DNA of 64,000 nucleotides from positions 372,001 through 436,000 of the forward strand of contig NW_026870425.1 in NCBI RefSeq assembly GCF_963576545.1. The letters run 5' to 3'. A program made the translations under genes and the position numbers. Within the stretch, counting starts at the first letter, position 1. Every line of letters starts with the position of its first letter. The notes under the pieces were generated by a model. The model was not told the DNA's origin, ran no database searches, and saw nothing but the letters and a program-made list of their open reading frames with translations. Source of the stretch: Limanda limanda. Lineage: Eukaryota > Chordata > Actinopteri > Pleuronectiformes > Pleuronectidae. Below, piece by piece: positions 35,680 through 49,600 of the stretch.

Positions 35680-38243
35680 TGGGGGTAGAGCCTACTTGCA
35701 AGTCTCTCCGACCTTCACAAAAAACGTTATTCAAGAATATCTCTTTCTCCTATGTGCTTTCATCCCTAACCCTAACCCTTCCGAAAGTCGGAGAAGCTCA
35801 AGGATGGTACCGATCGATGCGCGTTACCCCATTTAGTGGGGGTAGAGCCTACTTGCAAGTCTCTCCGACCTTCACAAAAAAAGTTATTCAAGAATATCTC
35901 CTCAGATTTGGGGGAATTTCGTCGGTCGACCTCTTCCAAAGGTCGTACAAGCTCGGGGATGGTACCAATCGATCCGCAGGACCCAAATTAGTCCAGATGC
36001 AACCACTTTTCAAGTCTCTCCGACCTTCACAAAAAAAGTTATTCAAGAATATCTCTTTCTCCTATGTGCTTTCATCCCTAACCCTAACCCTAACCCTTCC
36101 GAAAGTCGGAGAAGCTCGGGGATGGTACCGATCGATGCGCGCTACCCCATTTAGTGGGGGTAGAGCCTACTTGCAAGTCTCTCCGACCTTCACAAAAAAA
36201 GTTATTCAAGAATATCTCCTCAGATTTGGGGGAATTTCGTCGGTCGACCTCTTCCGAAGGTCGTACAAGCTCGGGGATGGTACCAATCGATCCGCAGGAC
36301 CCAAATTAGTCCAGATGCAACCACTTTCCAAGTCTCTCCGACCTTCACAAAAAAAGTTATTCAAGAATATCTCTTTCTCCTATGTGCTTTCATCCCTAAC
36401 CCTAACCCTAACCCTTCCGAAAGTCGGAGAAGCTCAAGGATGGTACCGATCGATGCGCGCTACCCCATTTAGTGGGGGTAGAGCCTACTTGCAAGTCTCT
36501 CCGACCTTCACAAAAAAAGTTATTCAAGAATATCTCCTCAGATTTGGGGGAATTTCGTCGGTCGACCTCTTCCGAAGGTCGTACAAGCTCGGGGATGGTA
36601 CCAATCGATCCGCAGGACCCAAATTAGTCCAGATGCAACCACTTTCCAAGTCTCTCCGACCTTCACAAAAAAAGTTATTCAAGAATATCTCTTTCTCCTA
36701 TGTGCTTTCATCCCTAACCCTAACCCTAACCCTTCCGAAAGTCAGAGAAGCTCGGGGATGGTACCGATCGATGCGCGCTACCCCATTTAGTGGGGGTAGA
36801 GCCTACTTGCAAGTCTCTCCGACCTTCACAAAAAAAGTTATTCAAGAATATCTCTTTCTCCTATGTGCTTTCATCCCTAACCCTAACCCTAACCCTTCCG
36901 AAAGTCGGAGAAGCTCAAGGATAGTACCGATCGATGCGCGCTACCCCATTTAGTGGGGGTAGAGCCTACTTGCAAGTCTCTCCGACCTTCACAAAAAAAG
37001 TTATTCAAGAATATCTCTTTCTCCTATGTGCTTTCATCCCTAACCCTAACCCTAACCCTTCCGAAAGTCGGAGAAGCTCAAGGATAGTACCGATCGATGC
37101 GCGCTACCCCATTTAGTGGGGGTAGAGCCTACTTGCAAGTCTCTCCGACCTTCACAAAAAAAGTTATTCAAGAATATCTCTTTCTCCTATGTGCTTTCAT
37201 CCCTAACCCTAACCCTAACCCTTCCGAAAGTCGGAGAAGCTCGGGGATGGTACCGATCGATGCGCGCTACCCCATTTAGTGGGGGTAAAGCCTACTTGCA
37301 AGTCTCTCCGACCTTCACAAAAAAAGTTATTCAAGAATATCTCTTTCTCCTATGTGCTTTCATCCCTAACCCTAACCCTAACCCTTCCGAAAGTCGGAGA
37401 AGCTCGGGGATGGTACCGATCGATGCGCGCTACCCCATTTAGTGGGGGTAGAGCCTACTTGCAAGTCTCTCCGACCTTCACAAAAAAAGTTATTCAAGAA
37501 TATCTCTTTCTCCTATGTGCTTTCATCCCTAACCCTAACCCTAACCCTTCCGAAAGTCGGAGAAGCTCAAGGATGGTACCGATCGATGCGCGCTACCCCA
37601 TTTAGTGGGGGTAGAGCCTACTTGCAAGTCTCTCCGACCTTCACAAAAAAAGTTATTCAAGAATATCTCTTTCTCCTATGTGCTTTCATCCCTAACCCTA
37701 ACCCTAACCCTTCCGAAAGTCGGAGAAGCTCAAGGATGGTACTGATCGATGCGCGCTACCCCATTTAGTGGGGGTAGAGCCTACTTGCAAGTCTCTCCGA
37801 CCTTCACAAAAAAAGTTATTTAAGAATATCTCCTCAGATTTGGGGGAATTTCGTCGGTCGACCTCTTCCGAAGGTCGTACAAGCTCGGGGATGGTACCAA
37901 TCGATCCGCAGGACCCAAATTAGTCCAGATGCAACCACTTTTCAAGTCTCTCCGACCTTCACAAAAAAAGTTATTCAAGAATATCTCTTTCTCCTATGTG
38001 CTTTCATCCCTAACCCTAACCCTTCCGAAAGTCGGAGAAGCTCAAGGATGGTACCGATCGATGCGCGCTACCCCATTTAGTGGGGGTAGAGCCTACTTGC
38101 AAGTCTCTCCGACCTTCACAAAAAAAGTTATTCAAGAATATCTCTTTCTCCTATGTGCTTTCATCCCTAACCCTAACCCTAACCCTTCCGAAAGGCGGAG
38201 AAGCTCAAGGATGGTACCGATAGATGCGCGCTACCCCATTTAG
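35680..38243 (+). repeat. 2,564-bp unit, third copy, with a variant internal segment
   Basis: Same monomer order as the other 2,564-bp units, but the T3 copies ending at 36,790-37,116 carry AAGTCAGAGAAG (near 36,743) and two successive GGATAGTACC monomers (near 36,923 and 37,085) instead of the GCCATCATC/GTTAGTCAAG pair. From GGGGGTAAAGCC (near 37,286) onward it matches the other copies again, so it looks like a mosaic of two unit lineages. Confidence 0.9.
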
Positions 38244-40636
38244 TGGGGGTAGAGCCTACTTGCAAGTCTCTCCGACCTTCACAAAAAACGTTATTCAAGA
38301 ATATCTCTTTCTCCTATGTGCTTTCATCCCTAACCCTAACCCTTCCGAAAGTCGGAGAAGCTCAAGGATAGTACCGATCGATGCGCGTTACCCCATTTAG
38401 TGGGGGTAGAGCCTACTTGCAAGTCTCTCCGACCTTCACAAAAAATGTTATTCAAGAATATCTCCTCAGATTTGGGGGAATTTCGTCGGTCGACCTCTTC
38501 CAAAGGTCGTACAAGCTCGGGGATGGTACCAATCGATCCGCAGGACCCAAATTAGTCCAGATGCAACCACTTTTCAAGTCTCTCCGACCTTCACAAAAAA
38601 AGTTATTCAAGAATATCTCTTTCTCCTATGTGCTTTCATCCCTAACCCTAACCCTAACCCTTCCGAAAGTCGGAGAAGCTCGGGGATGGTACCGATCGAT
38701 GCGCGCTACCCCATTTAGTGGGGGTAGAGCCTACTTGCAAGTCTCTCCGACCTTCACAAAAAAAGTTATTCAAGAATATCTCCTCAGATTTGGGGGAATT
38801 TCGTCGGTCGACCTCTTCCGAAGGTCGTACAAGCTCGCGGATGGTACCAATCGATCCGCAGGACCCAAATTAGTCCAGATGCAACCACTTTCCAAGTCTC
38901 TCCGACCTTCACAAAAAAAGTTATTCAAGAATATCTCTTTCTCCTATGTGCTTTCATCCCTAACCCTAACCCTAACCCTTCCGAAAGTCGGAGAAGCTCA
39001 AGGATGGTACTGATCGATGCGCGCTACCCCATTTAGTGGGGGTAGAGCTTACTTGCAAGTCTCTCCGACCTTCACAAAAAAAGTTATTCAAGAATATCTC
39101 CTCAGATTTGGGGGAATTTCGTCGGTCGACCTCTTCCGAAGGTCGTACAAGCTCGGGGATGGTACCAATCGATCCGCAGGACCCAAATTAGTCCAGATGC
39201 AACCACTTTCCAAGTCTCTCCGACCTTCACAAAAAAAGTTATTCAAGAATATCTCTTTCTCCTATGTGCTTTCATCCCTAACCCTAACCCTAACCCTTCC
39301 GAAAGTCGGAGAAGCTCAAGGATGGTACCGATCGATGCGCGCTACCCCATTTAGTGGGGGTAGAGCCTACTTGCAAGTCTCTCCGACCTTCACAAAAAAA
39401 GTTATTCAAGAATATCTCCTCAGATTTGGGGGAATTTCGTCGGTCGACCTCTTCCGAAGGTCGTACAAGCTCGGGGATGGTACCAATCGATCCGCAGGAC
39501 CCAAATTAGTCCAGATGCAACCACTTTCCAAGTCTCTCCGACCTTCACAAAAAAAGTTATTCAAGAATATCTCTTTCTCCTATGTGCTTTCATCCCTAAC
39601 CCTAACCCTAACCCTTCCGAAAGTCGGAGAAGCTCAAGGATGGTACCGATCGATGCGCGCTACCCCATTTAGTGGGGGTAGAGCCTACTTGCAAGTCTCT
39701 CCGACCTTCACAAAAAAAGTTATTCAAGAATATCTCTTTCTCCTATGTGCCATCATCCCTAACCCTAACCCTAACCCTTCCGAAAGTCGGAGAAGCTCGG
39801 GGATGGTACCGATCGATGCGCGCTACCCCATTTAGTGGGGGTAGAGCCTACTTGCAAGTCTCTCCGACCTTCACAAAAAAAGTTAGTCAAGAATATCTCT
39901 TTCTCCTATGTGCTTTCATCCCTAACCCTAACCCTAACCCTTCCGAAAGTCGGAGAAGCTCAAGGATGGTACCGATCGATGCGCGCTACCCCATTTAGTG
40001 GGGGTAGAGCCTACTTGCAAGTCTCTCCGACCTTCACAAAAAAAGTTATTCAAGAATATCTCTTTCTCCTATGTGCTTTCATCCCTAACCCTAACCCTAA
40101 CCCTTCCGAAAGTCGGAGAAGCTCAAGGATGGTACCGATCGATGCGCGCTACCCCATTTAGTGGGGGTAGAGCCTACTTGCAAGTCTCTCCGACCTTCAC
40201 AAAAAAAGTTATTTAAGAATATCTCCTCAGATTTGGGGGAATTTCGTCGGTCGACCTCTTCCGAAGGTCGTACAAGCTCGGGGATGGTACCAATCGATCC
40301 GCAGGACCCAAATTAGTCCAGATGCAACCACTTTTCAAGTCTCTCCGACCTTCACAAAAAAAGTTATTCAAGAATATCTCTTTCTCCTATGTGCTTTCAT
40401 CCCTAACCCTAACCCTTCCGAAAGTCGGAGAAGCTCAAGGATGGTACCGATCGATGCGCGCTACCCCATTTAGTGGGGGTAGAGCCTACTTGCAAGTCTC
40501 TCCGACCTTCACAAAAAAAGTTATTCAAGAATATCTCTTTCTCCTATGTGCTTTCATCCCTAACCCTAACCCTAACCCTTCCGAAAGGCGGAGAAGCTCA
40601 AGGATGGTACCGATAGATGCGCGCTACCCCATTTAG
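38244..40636 (+). repeat. 2,393-bp unit, third copy
   Basis: Same order and markers as 33,287-35,679, displaced by 4,957 bp (AATGTT near 38,445, GCTCGCGGATGG near 38,837, GAGCTTACTTG near 39,047). Confidence 0.92.
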
Positions 40637-43600
40637 TGGGGGTAGAGCCTACTTGCAAGTCTCTCCGACCTTCACAAAAAACGTTATTCAAGAATATCTC
40701 TTTCTCCTATGTGCTTTCATCCCTAACCCTAACCCTTCCGAAAGTCGGAGAAGCTCAAGGATGGTACCGATCGATGCGCGTTACCCCATTTAGTGGGGGT
40801 AGAGCCTACTTGCAAGTCTCTCCGACCTTCACAAAAAAAGTTATTCAAGAATATCTCCTCAGATTTGGGGGAATTTCGTCGGTCGACCTCTTCCAAAGGT
40901 CGTACAAGCTCGGGGATGGTACCAATCGATCCGCAGGACCCAAATTAGTCCAGATGCAACCACTTTTCAAGTCTCTCCGACCTTCACAAAAAAAGTTATT
41001 CAAGAATATCTCTTTCTCCTATGTGCTTTCATCCCTAACCCTAACCCTAACCCTTCCGAAAGTCGGAGAAGCTCGGGGATGGTACCGATCGATGCGCGCT
41101 ACCCCATTTAGTGGGGGTAGAGCCTACTTGCAAGTCTCTCCGACCTTCACAAAAAAAGTTATTCAAGAATATCTCCTCAGATTTGGGGGAATTTCGTCGG
41201 TCGACCTCTTCCGAAGGTCGTACAAGCTCGGGGATGGTACCAATCGATCCGCAGGACCCAAATTAGTCCAGATGCAACCACTTTCCAAGTCTCTCCGACC
41301 TTCACAAAAAAAGTTATTCAAGAATATCTCTTTCTCCTATGTGCTTTCATCCCTAACCCTAACCCTAACCCTTCCGAAAGTCGGAGAAGCTCAAGGATGG
41401 TACCGATCGATGCGCGCTACCCCATTTAGTGGGGGTAGAGCCTACTTGCAAGTCTCTCCGACCTTCACAAAAAAAGTTATTCAAGAATATCTCCTCAGAT
41501 TTGGGGGAATTTCGTCGGTCGACCTCTTCCGAAGGTCGTACAAGCTCGGGGATGGTACCAATCGATCCGCAGGACCCAAATTAGTCCAGATGCAACCACT
41601 TTCCAAGTCTCTCCGACCTTCACAAAAAAAGTTATTCAAGAATATCTCTTTCTCCTATGTGCTTTCATCCCTAACCCTAACCCTAACCCTTCCGAAAGTC
41701 AGAGAAGCTCGGGGATGGTACCGATCGATGCGCGCTACCCCATTTAGTGGGGGTAGAGCCTACTTGCAAGTCTCTCCGACCTTCACAAAAAAAGTTATTC
41801 AAGAATATCTCTTTCTCCTATGTGCTTTCATCCCTAACCCTAACCCTAACCCTTCCGAAAGTCGGAGAAGCTCAAGGATAGTACCGATCGATGCGCGCTA
41901 CCCCATTTAGTGGGGGTAGAGCCTACTTGCAAGTCTCTCCGACCTTCACAAAAAAAGTTATTCAAGAATATCTCTTTCTCCTATGTGCTTTCATCCCTAA
42001 CCCTAACCCTAACCCTTCCGAAAGTCGGAGAAGCTCAAGGATGGTACCGATCGATGCGCGCTACCCCATTTAGTGGGGGTAAAGCCTACTTGCAAGTCTC
42101 TCCGACCTTCACAAAAAAAGTTATTCAAGAATATCTCCTCAGATTTGGGGGAATTTCGTCGGTCGACCTCTTCCGAAGGTCGTACAAGCTCGGGGATGGT
42201 ACCAATCGATCCGCAGGACCCAAATTAGTCCAGATGCAACCACTTTCCAAGTCTCTCCGACCTTCACAAAAAAAGTTATTCAAGAATATCTCTTTCTCCT
42301 ATGTGCTTTCATCCCTAACCCTAACCCTAACCCTTCCGAAAGTCGGAGAAGCTCAAGGATGGTACCGATCGATGCGCGCTACCCCATTTAGTGGGGGTAG
42401 AGCCTACTTGCAAGTCTCTCCGACCTTCACAAAAAAAGTTATTCAAGAATATCTCCTCAGATTTGGGGGAATTTCGTCGGTCGACCTCTTCCGAAGGTCG
42501 TACAAGCTCATGGATGGTACCAATCGATCCGCAGGACCCAAATTAGTGCAGATGCAACCACTTTCCAAGTCTCTCCGACCTTCACAAAAAAAGTTATTCA
42601 AGAATATCTCTTTCTCCTATGTGCTTTCATCCCTAACCCTAACCCTAACCCTTCCGAAAGTCGGAGAAGCTCAAGGATGGTACCGATCGATGCGCGCTAC
42701 CCCATTTAGTGGGGGTAGAGCCTACTTGCAAGTCTCTCCGACCTTCACAAAAAAAGTTATTCAAGAATATCTCTTTCTCCTATGTGCTTTCATCCCTAAC
42801 CCTAACCCTAACCCTTCCGAAAGTCGGAGAAGCTCGGGGATGGTACCGATCGATGCGCGCTACCCCATTTAGTGGGGGTAGAGCCTACTTGCAAGTCTCT
42901 CCGACCTTCACAAAAAAAGTTAGTCAAGAATATCTCTTTCTCCTATGTGCTTTCATCCCTAACCCTAACCCTAACCCTTCCGAAAGTCGGAGAAGCTCAA
43001 GGATGGTACCGATCGATGCGCGCTACCCCATTTAGTGGGGGTAGAGCCTACTTGCAAGTCTCTCCGACCTTCACAAAAAAAGCTATTCAAGAATATCTCT
43101 TTCTCCTATGTGCTTTCATCCCTAACCCTAACCCTAACCCTTCCGAAAGTCGGAGAAGCTCGGGGATGGTACCGATCGATGCGCGCTACCCCATTTAGTG
43201 GGGGTAGAGCCTACTTGCAAGTCTCTCCGACCTTCACAAAAAAAGTTATTCAAGAATATCTCCTCAGATTTGGGGGAATTTCGTCGGTCGACCTCTTCCG
43301 AAGGTCGTACAAGCTCGGGGATGGTACCAATCGATCCGCAGGACCCAAATTAGTCCAGATGCAACCACTTTCCAAGTCTCTCCGACCTTCACAAAAAAAG
43401 TTATTCAAGAATATCTCTTTCTCCTATGTGCTTTCATCCCTAACCCTAACCCTAACCCTTCCGAAAGTCGGAGAAGCTCAAGGATGGTACCGATCGATGC
43501 GCGCTACCCCATTTAGTGGGGGTAGAGCCTACTTGCAAGTCTCTCCGACCTTCACAAAAAAAGTTATTCAAGAATATCTCCTCAGATTTGGGGGAATTTC

Positions 43601-46600
43601 GTCGGTCGACCTCTTCCGAAGGTCGTACAAGCTCGGGGATGGTACCAATCGATCCGCAGGACCCAAATTAGTCCAGATGCAACCACTTTCCAAGTCTCTC
43701 CGACCTTCACAAAAAAAGTTATTCAAGAATATCTCTTTCTCCTATGTGCTTTCATCCCTAACCCTAACCCTAACCCTTCCGAAAGTCAGAGAAGCTCGGG
43801 GATGGTACCGATCGATGCGCGCTACCCCATTTAGTGGGGGTAGAGCCTACTTGCAAGTCTCTCCGACCTTCACAAAAAAAGTTATTCAAGAATATCTCTT
43901 TCTCCTATGTGCTTTCATCCCTAACCCTAACCCTTCCGAAAGTCGGAGAAGCTCAAGGATAGTACCGATCGATGCGCGCTACCCCATTTAGTGGGGGTAG
44001 AGCCTACTTGCAAGTCTCTCCGACCTTCACAAAAAAAGTTATTCAAGAATATCTCTTTCTCCTATGTGCTTTCATCCCTAACCCTAACCCTAACCCTTCC
44101 GAAAGTCGGAGAAGCTCAAGGATGGTACCGATCGATGCGCGCTACCCCATTTAGTGGGGGTAAAGCCTACTTGCAAGTCTCTCCGACCTTCACAAAAAAA
44201 GTTATTCAAGAATATCTCCTCAGATTTGGGGGAATTTCGTCGGTCGACCTCTTCCGAAGGTCGTACAAGCTCGGGGATGGTACCAATCGATCCGCAGGAC
44301 CCAAATTAGTCCAGATGCAACCACTTTCCAAGTCTCTCCGACCTTCACAAAAAAAGTTATTCAAGAATATCTCTTTCTCCTATGTGCTTTCATCCCTAAC
44401 CCTAACCCTAACCCTTCCGAAAGTCGGAGAAGCTCAAGGATGGTACCGATCGATGCGCGCTACCCCATTTAGTGGGGGTAGAGCCTACTTGCAAGTCTCT
44501 CCGACCTTCACAAAAAAAGTTATTCAAGAATATCTCCTCAGATTTGGGGGAATTTCGTCGGTCGACCTCTTTCGAAGGTCGTACAAGCTCGGGGATGGTA
44601 CCAATCGATCCGCAGGACCCAAATTAGTCCAGATGCAACCACTTTCCAAGTCTCTCCGACCTTCACAAAAAAAGTTATTCAAGAATATCTCTTTCTCCTA
44701 TGTGCTTTCATCCCTAACCCTAACCCTAACCCTTCCGAAAGTCGGAGAAGCTCAAGGATGGTACCGATCGATGCGCGCTACCCCATTTAGTGGGGGTAGA
44801 GCCTACTTGCAGGTCTCTCCGACCTTCACAAAAAAAGTTATTCAAGAATATCTCTTTCTCCTATGTGCTTTCATCCCTAACCCTAACCCTAACCCTTCCG
44901 AAAGTCGGAGAAGCTCAAGGATGGTACCGATCGATGCGCGCTACCCCATTTAGTGGGGGTAGAGCCTACTTGCAAGTCTCTCCGACCTTCACAAAAAAAG
45001 TTATTCAAGAATATCTCTTTCTCCTATGTGCTTTCATCCATAACCCTAACCCTAACCCTTCCGAAAGTCGGAGAAGCTCAAGGATGGTACCGATCGATGC
45101 GCGCTACCCCATTTAGTGGGGGTAGAGCCTACTTGCAAGTCTCTCCGACCTTCACAAAAAAAGTTATTCAAGAATATCTCCTCAGATTTGGGGGAATTTC
45201 GTCGGTCGACCTCTTCCGAAGGTCGTACAAGCTCATGGATGGTACCAATCGATCCGCAGGACCCAAATTAGTCCAGATGCAACCACTTTCCAAGTCTCTC
45301 CGACCTTCACAAAAAAAGTTATTCAAGAATATCTCTTTCTCCTATGTGCTTTCATCCCTAACCCTAACCCTAACCCTTCCGAAAGTCGGAGAAGCTCAAG
45401 GATGGTACCGATCGATGCGCGCTACCCCATTTAGTGGGGGTAGAGCCTACTTGCAAGTCTCTCCGACCTTCACAAAAAAAGTTATTCAAGAATATCTCTT
45501 TCTCCTATGTGCTTTCATCCCTAACCCTAACCCTTCCGAAAGTCGGAGAAGCTCAAGGATGGTACCGATCGATGCGCGCTACCCCATTTAGTGGGGGTAG
45601 AGCCTACTTGCAAGTCTCTCCGACCTTCAAAAAAAAAGTTATTCAAGAATATCTCTTTCTCCTATGTGCTTTCATCCCTAACCCTAACCCTAACCCTTCC
45701 GAAAGTCGGAGAAGCTCGGGGATGGTACCGATCGATGCGCGCTACCCCATTTAGTGGGGGTAGAGCCTACTTGCAAGTCTCTCCGACCTTCACAAAAAAA
45801 GTTATTCAAGAATATCTCCTCAGATTTGGGGGAATTTCGTCGGTCGACCTCTTCCGAAGGTCGTACAAGCTCGGGGATGGTACCAATCGATCCGCAGGAC
45901 CCAAATTAGTCCAGATGCAACCACTTTCCAAGTCTCTCCGACCTTCACAAAAAAAGTTATTCAAGAATATCTCTTTCTCCTATGTGCTTTCATCCCTAAC
46001 CCTAACCCTAACCCTTCCGAAAGTCGGAGAAGCTCAAGGATGGTACCGATCGATGCGCGCTACCCCATTTAGTGGGGGTAGAGCCTACTTGCAAGTCTCT
46101 CCGACCTTCACAAAAAAAGTTATTCAAGAATATCTCCTCAGATTTGGGGGAATTTCGTCGGTCGACCTCTTCCGAAGGTCGTACAAGCTCGGGGATGGTA
46201 CCAATCGATCCGCAGGACCCAAATTAGTCCAGATGCAACCACTTTCCAAGTCTCTCCGACCTTCACAAAAAAAGTTATTCAAGAATATCTCTTTCTCCTA
46301 TGTGCTTTCATCCCTAACCCTAACCCTAACCCTTCCGAAAGTCAGAGAAGCTCGGGGATGGTACCGATCGATGCGCGCTACCCCATTTAGTGGGGGTAGA
46401 GCCTACTTGCAAGTCTCTCCGACCTTCACAAAAAAAGTTATTCAAGAATATCTCTTTCTCCTATGTGCTTTCATCCCTAACCCTAACCCTAACCCTTCCG
46501 AAAGTCGGAGAAGCTCAAGGATAGTACCGATCGATGCGCGCTACCCCATTTAGTGGGGGTAGAGCCTACTTGCAAGTCTCTCCGACCTTCACAAAAAAAG

Positions 46601-49600
46601 TTATTCAAGAATATCTCTTTCTCCTATGTGCTTTCATCCCTAACCCTAACCCTAACCCTTCCGAAAGTCGGAGAAGCTCAAGGATGGTACCGATCGATGC
46701 GCGCTACCCCATTTAGTGGGGGTAAAGCCTACTTGCAAGTCTCTCCGACCTTCACAAAAAAAGTTATTCAAGAATATCTCCTCAGATTTGGGGGAATTTC
46801 GTCGGTCGACCTCTTCCGAAGGTCGTACAAGCTCGGGGATGGTACCAATCGATCCGCAGGACCCAAATTAGTCCAGATGCAACCACTTTCCAAGTCTCTC
46901 CGACCTTCACAAAAAAAGTTATTCAAGAATATCTCTTTCTCCTATGTGCTTTCATCCCTAACCCTAACCCTAACCCTTCCGAAAGTCGGAGAAGCTCAAG
47001 GATGGTACCGATCGATGCGCGCTACCCCATTTAGTGGGGGTAGAGCCTACTTGCAAGTCTCTCCGACCTTCACAAAAAAAGTTATTCAAGAATATCTCCT
47101 CAGATTTGGGGGAATTTCGTCGGTCGACCTCTTCCGAAGGTCGTACAAGCTCGGGGATGGTACCAATCGATCCGCAGGACCCAAATTAGTCCAGATGCAA
47201 CCACTTTTCAAGTCTCTCCGACCTTCACAAAAAAAGTTATTCAAGAATATCTCTTTCTCCTATGTGCTTTCATCCCTAACCCTAACCCTAACCCTTCCGA
47301 AAGTCGGAGAAGCTCAAGGATGGTACCGATCGATGCGCGCTACCCCATTTAGTGGGGGTAGAGCCTACTTGCAAGTCTCTCCGACCTTCACAAAAAAAGT
47401 TATTCAAGAATATCTCCTCAGATTTGGGGGAATTTCGTCGGTCGACCTCTTTCGAAGGTCGTACAAGCTCGGGGATGGTACCAATCGATCCGCAGGACCC
47501 AAATTAGTCCAGATGCAACCACTTTCCAAGTCTCTCCGACCTTCACAAAAAAAGTTATTCAAGAATATCTCTTTCTCCTATGTGCTTTCATCCCTAACCC
47601 TAACCCTAACCCTTCCGAAAGTCGGAGAAGCTCAAGGATGGTACCGATCGATGCGCGCTACCCCATTTAGTGGGGGTAGAGCCTACTTGCAGGTCTCTCC
47701 GACCTTCACAAAAAAAGTTATTCAAGAATATCTCTTTCTCCTATGTGCTTTCATCCCTAACCCTAACCCTAACCCTTCCGAAAGTCGGAGAAGCTCAAGG
47801 ATGGTACCGATCGATGCGCGCTACCCCATTTAGTGGGGGTAGAGCCTACTTGCAAGTCTCTCCGACCTTCACAAAAAAAGTTATTCAAGAATATCTCTTT
47901 CTCCTATGTGCTTTCATCCATAACCCTAACCCTAACCCTTCCGAAAGTCGGAGAAGCTCAAGGATGGTACCGATCGATGCGCGCTACCCCATTTAGTGGG
48001 GGTAGAGCCTACTTGCAAGTCTCTCCGACCTTCACAAAAAAAGTTATTCAAGAATATCTCCTCAGATTTGGGGGAATTTCGTCGGTCGACCTCTTCCGAA
48101 GGTCGTACAAGCTCATGGATGGTACCAATCGATCCGCAGGACCCAAATTAGTCCAGATGCAACCACTTTCCAAGTCTCTCCGACCTTCACAAAAAAAGTT
48201 ATTCAAGAATATCTCTTTCTCCTATGTGCTTTCATCCCTAACCCTAACCCTAACCCTTCCGAAAGTCGGAGAAGCTCAAGGATGGTACCGATCGATGCGC
48301 GCTACCCCATTTAGTGGGGGTAGAGCCTACTTGCAAGTCTCTCCGACCTTCACAAAAAAAGTTATTCAAGAATATCTCTTTCTCCTATGTGCTTTCATCC
48401 CTAACCCTAACCCTAACCCTTCCGAAAGTCGGAGAAGCTCGGGGATGGTACCGATCGATGCGCGCTACCCCATTTAGTGGGGGTAGAGCCTACTTGCAAG
48501 TCTCTCCGACCTTCACAAAAAAAGTTAGTCAAGAATATCTCTTTCTCCTATGTGCTTTCATCCCTAACCCTAACCCTAACCCTTCCGAAAGTCGGAGAAG
48601 CTCAAGGATGGTACCGATCGATGCGCGCTACCCCATTTAGTGGGGGTAGAGCCTACTTGCAAGTCTCTCCGACCTTCACAAAAAAAGTTATTCAAGAATA
48701 TCTCTTTCTCCTATGTGCTTTCATCCCTAACCCTAACCCTAACCCTTCCGAAAGTCGGAGAAGCTCGGGGATGGTACCGATCGATGCGCGCTACCCCATT
48801 TAGTGGGGGTAGAGCCTACTTGCAAGTCTCTCCGACCTTCACAAAAAAAGTTATTCAAGAATATCTCTTTCTCCTATGTGCTTTCATCCCTAACCCTAAC
48901 CCTAACCCTTCCGAAAGTCGGAGAAGCTCGGGGATGGTACCGATCGATGCGCGCTACCCCATTTAGTGGGGGTAGAGCCTACTTGCAAGTCTCTCCGACC
49001 TTCACAAAAAAAGTTATTCAAGAATATCTCTTTCTCCTATGTGCTTTCATCCCTAACCCTAACCCTAACCCTTCCGAAAGTCGGAGAAGCTCAAGGATGG
49101 TACCGATCGATGCGCGCTACCCCATTTAGTGGGGGTAGAGCCTACTTGCAAGTCTCTCCGACCTTCACAAAAAAAGTTATTCAAGAATATCTCTTTCTCC
49201 TATGTGCTTTCATCCCTAACCCTAACCCTAACCCTTCCGAAAGTCGGAGAAGCTCAAGGATGGTACCGATCGATGCGCGCTACCCCATTTAGTGGGGGTA
49301 GAGCCTACTTGCAAGTCTCTCCGACCTTCACAAAAAAAGTTATTTAAGAATATCTCCTCAGATTTGGGGGAATTTCGTCGGTCGACCTCTTCCGAAGGTC
49401 GTACAAGCTCGGGGATGGTACCAATCGATCCGCAGGACCCAAATTAGTCCAGATGCAACCACTTTCCAAGTCTCTCCGACCTTCACAAAAAAAGTTATTC
49501 AAGAATATCTCTTTCTCCTATGTGCTTTCATCCCTAACCCTAACCCTTCCGAAAGTCGGAGAAGCTCAAGGATGGTACCGATCGATGCGCGCTACCCCAT

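Noticed and set aside
45628..45640. Longer A tract (A9) after TTC in the T3 ending at 45,754
   Set aside because: It is a single C-to-A substitution in TTCAC that joins the A7 tract; the monomer length stays 163 bp, so it is not an expansion.
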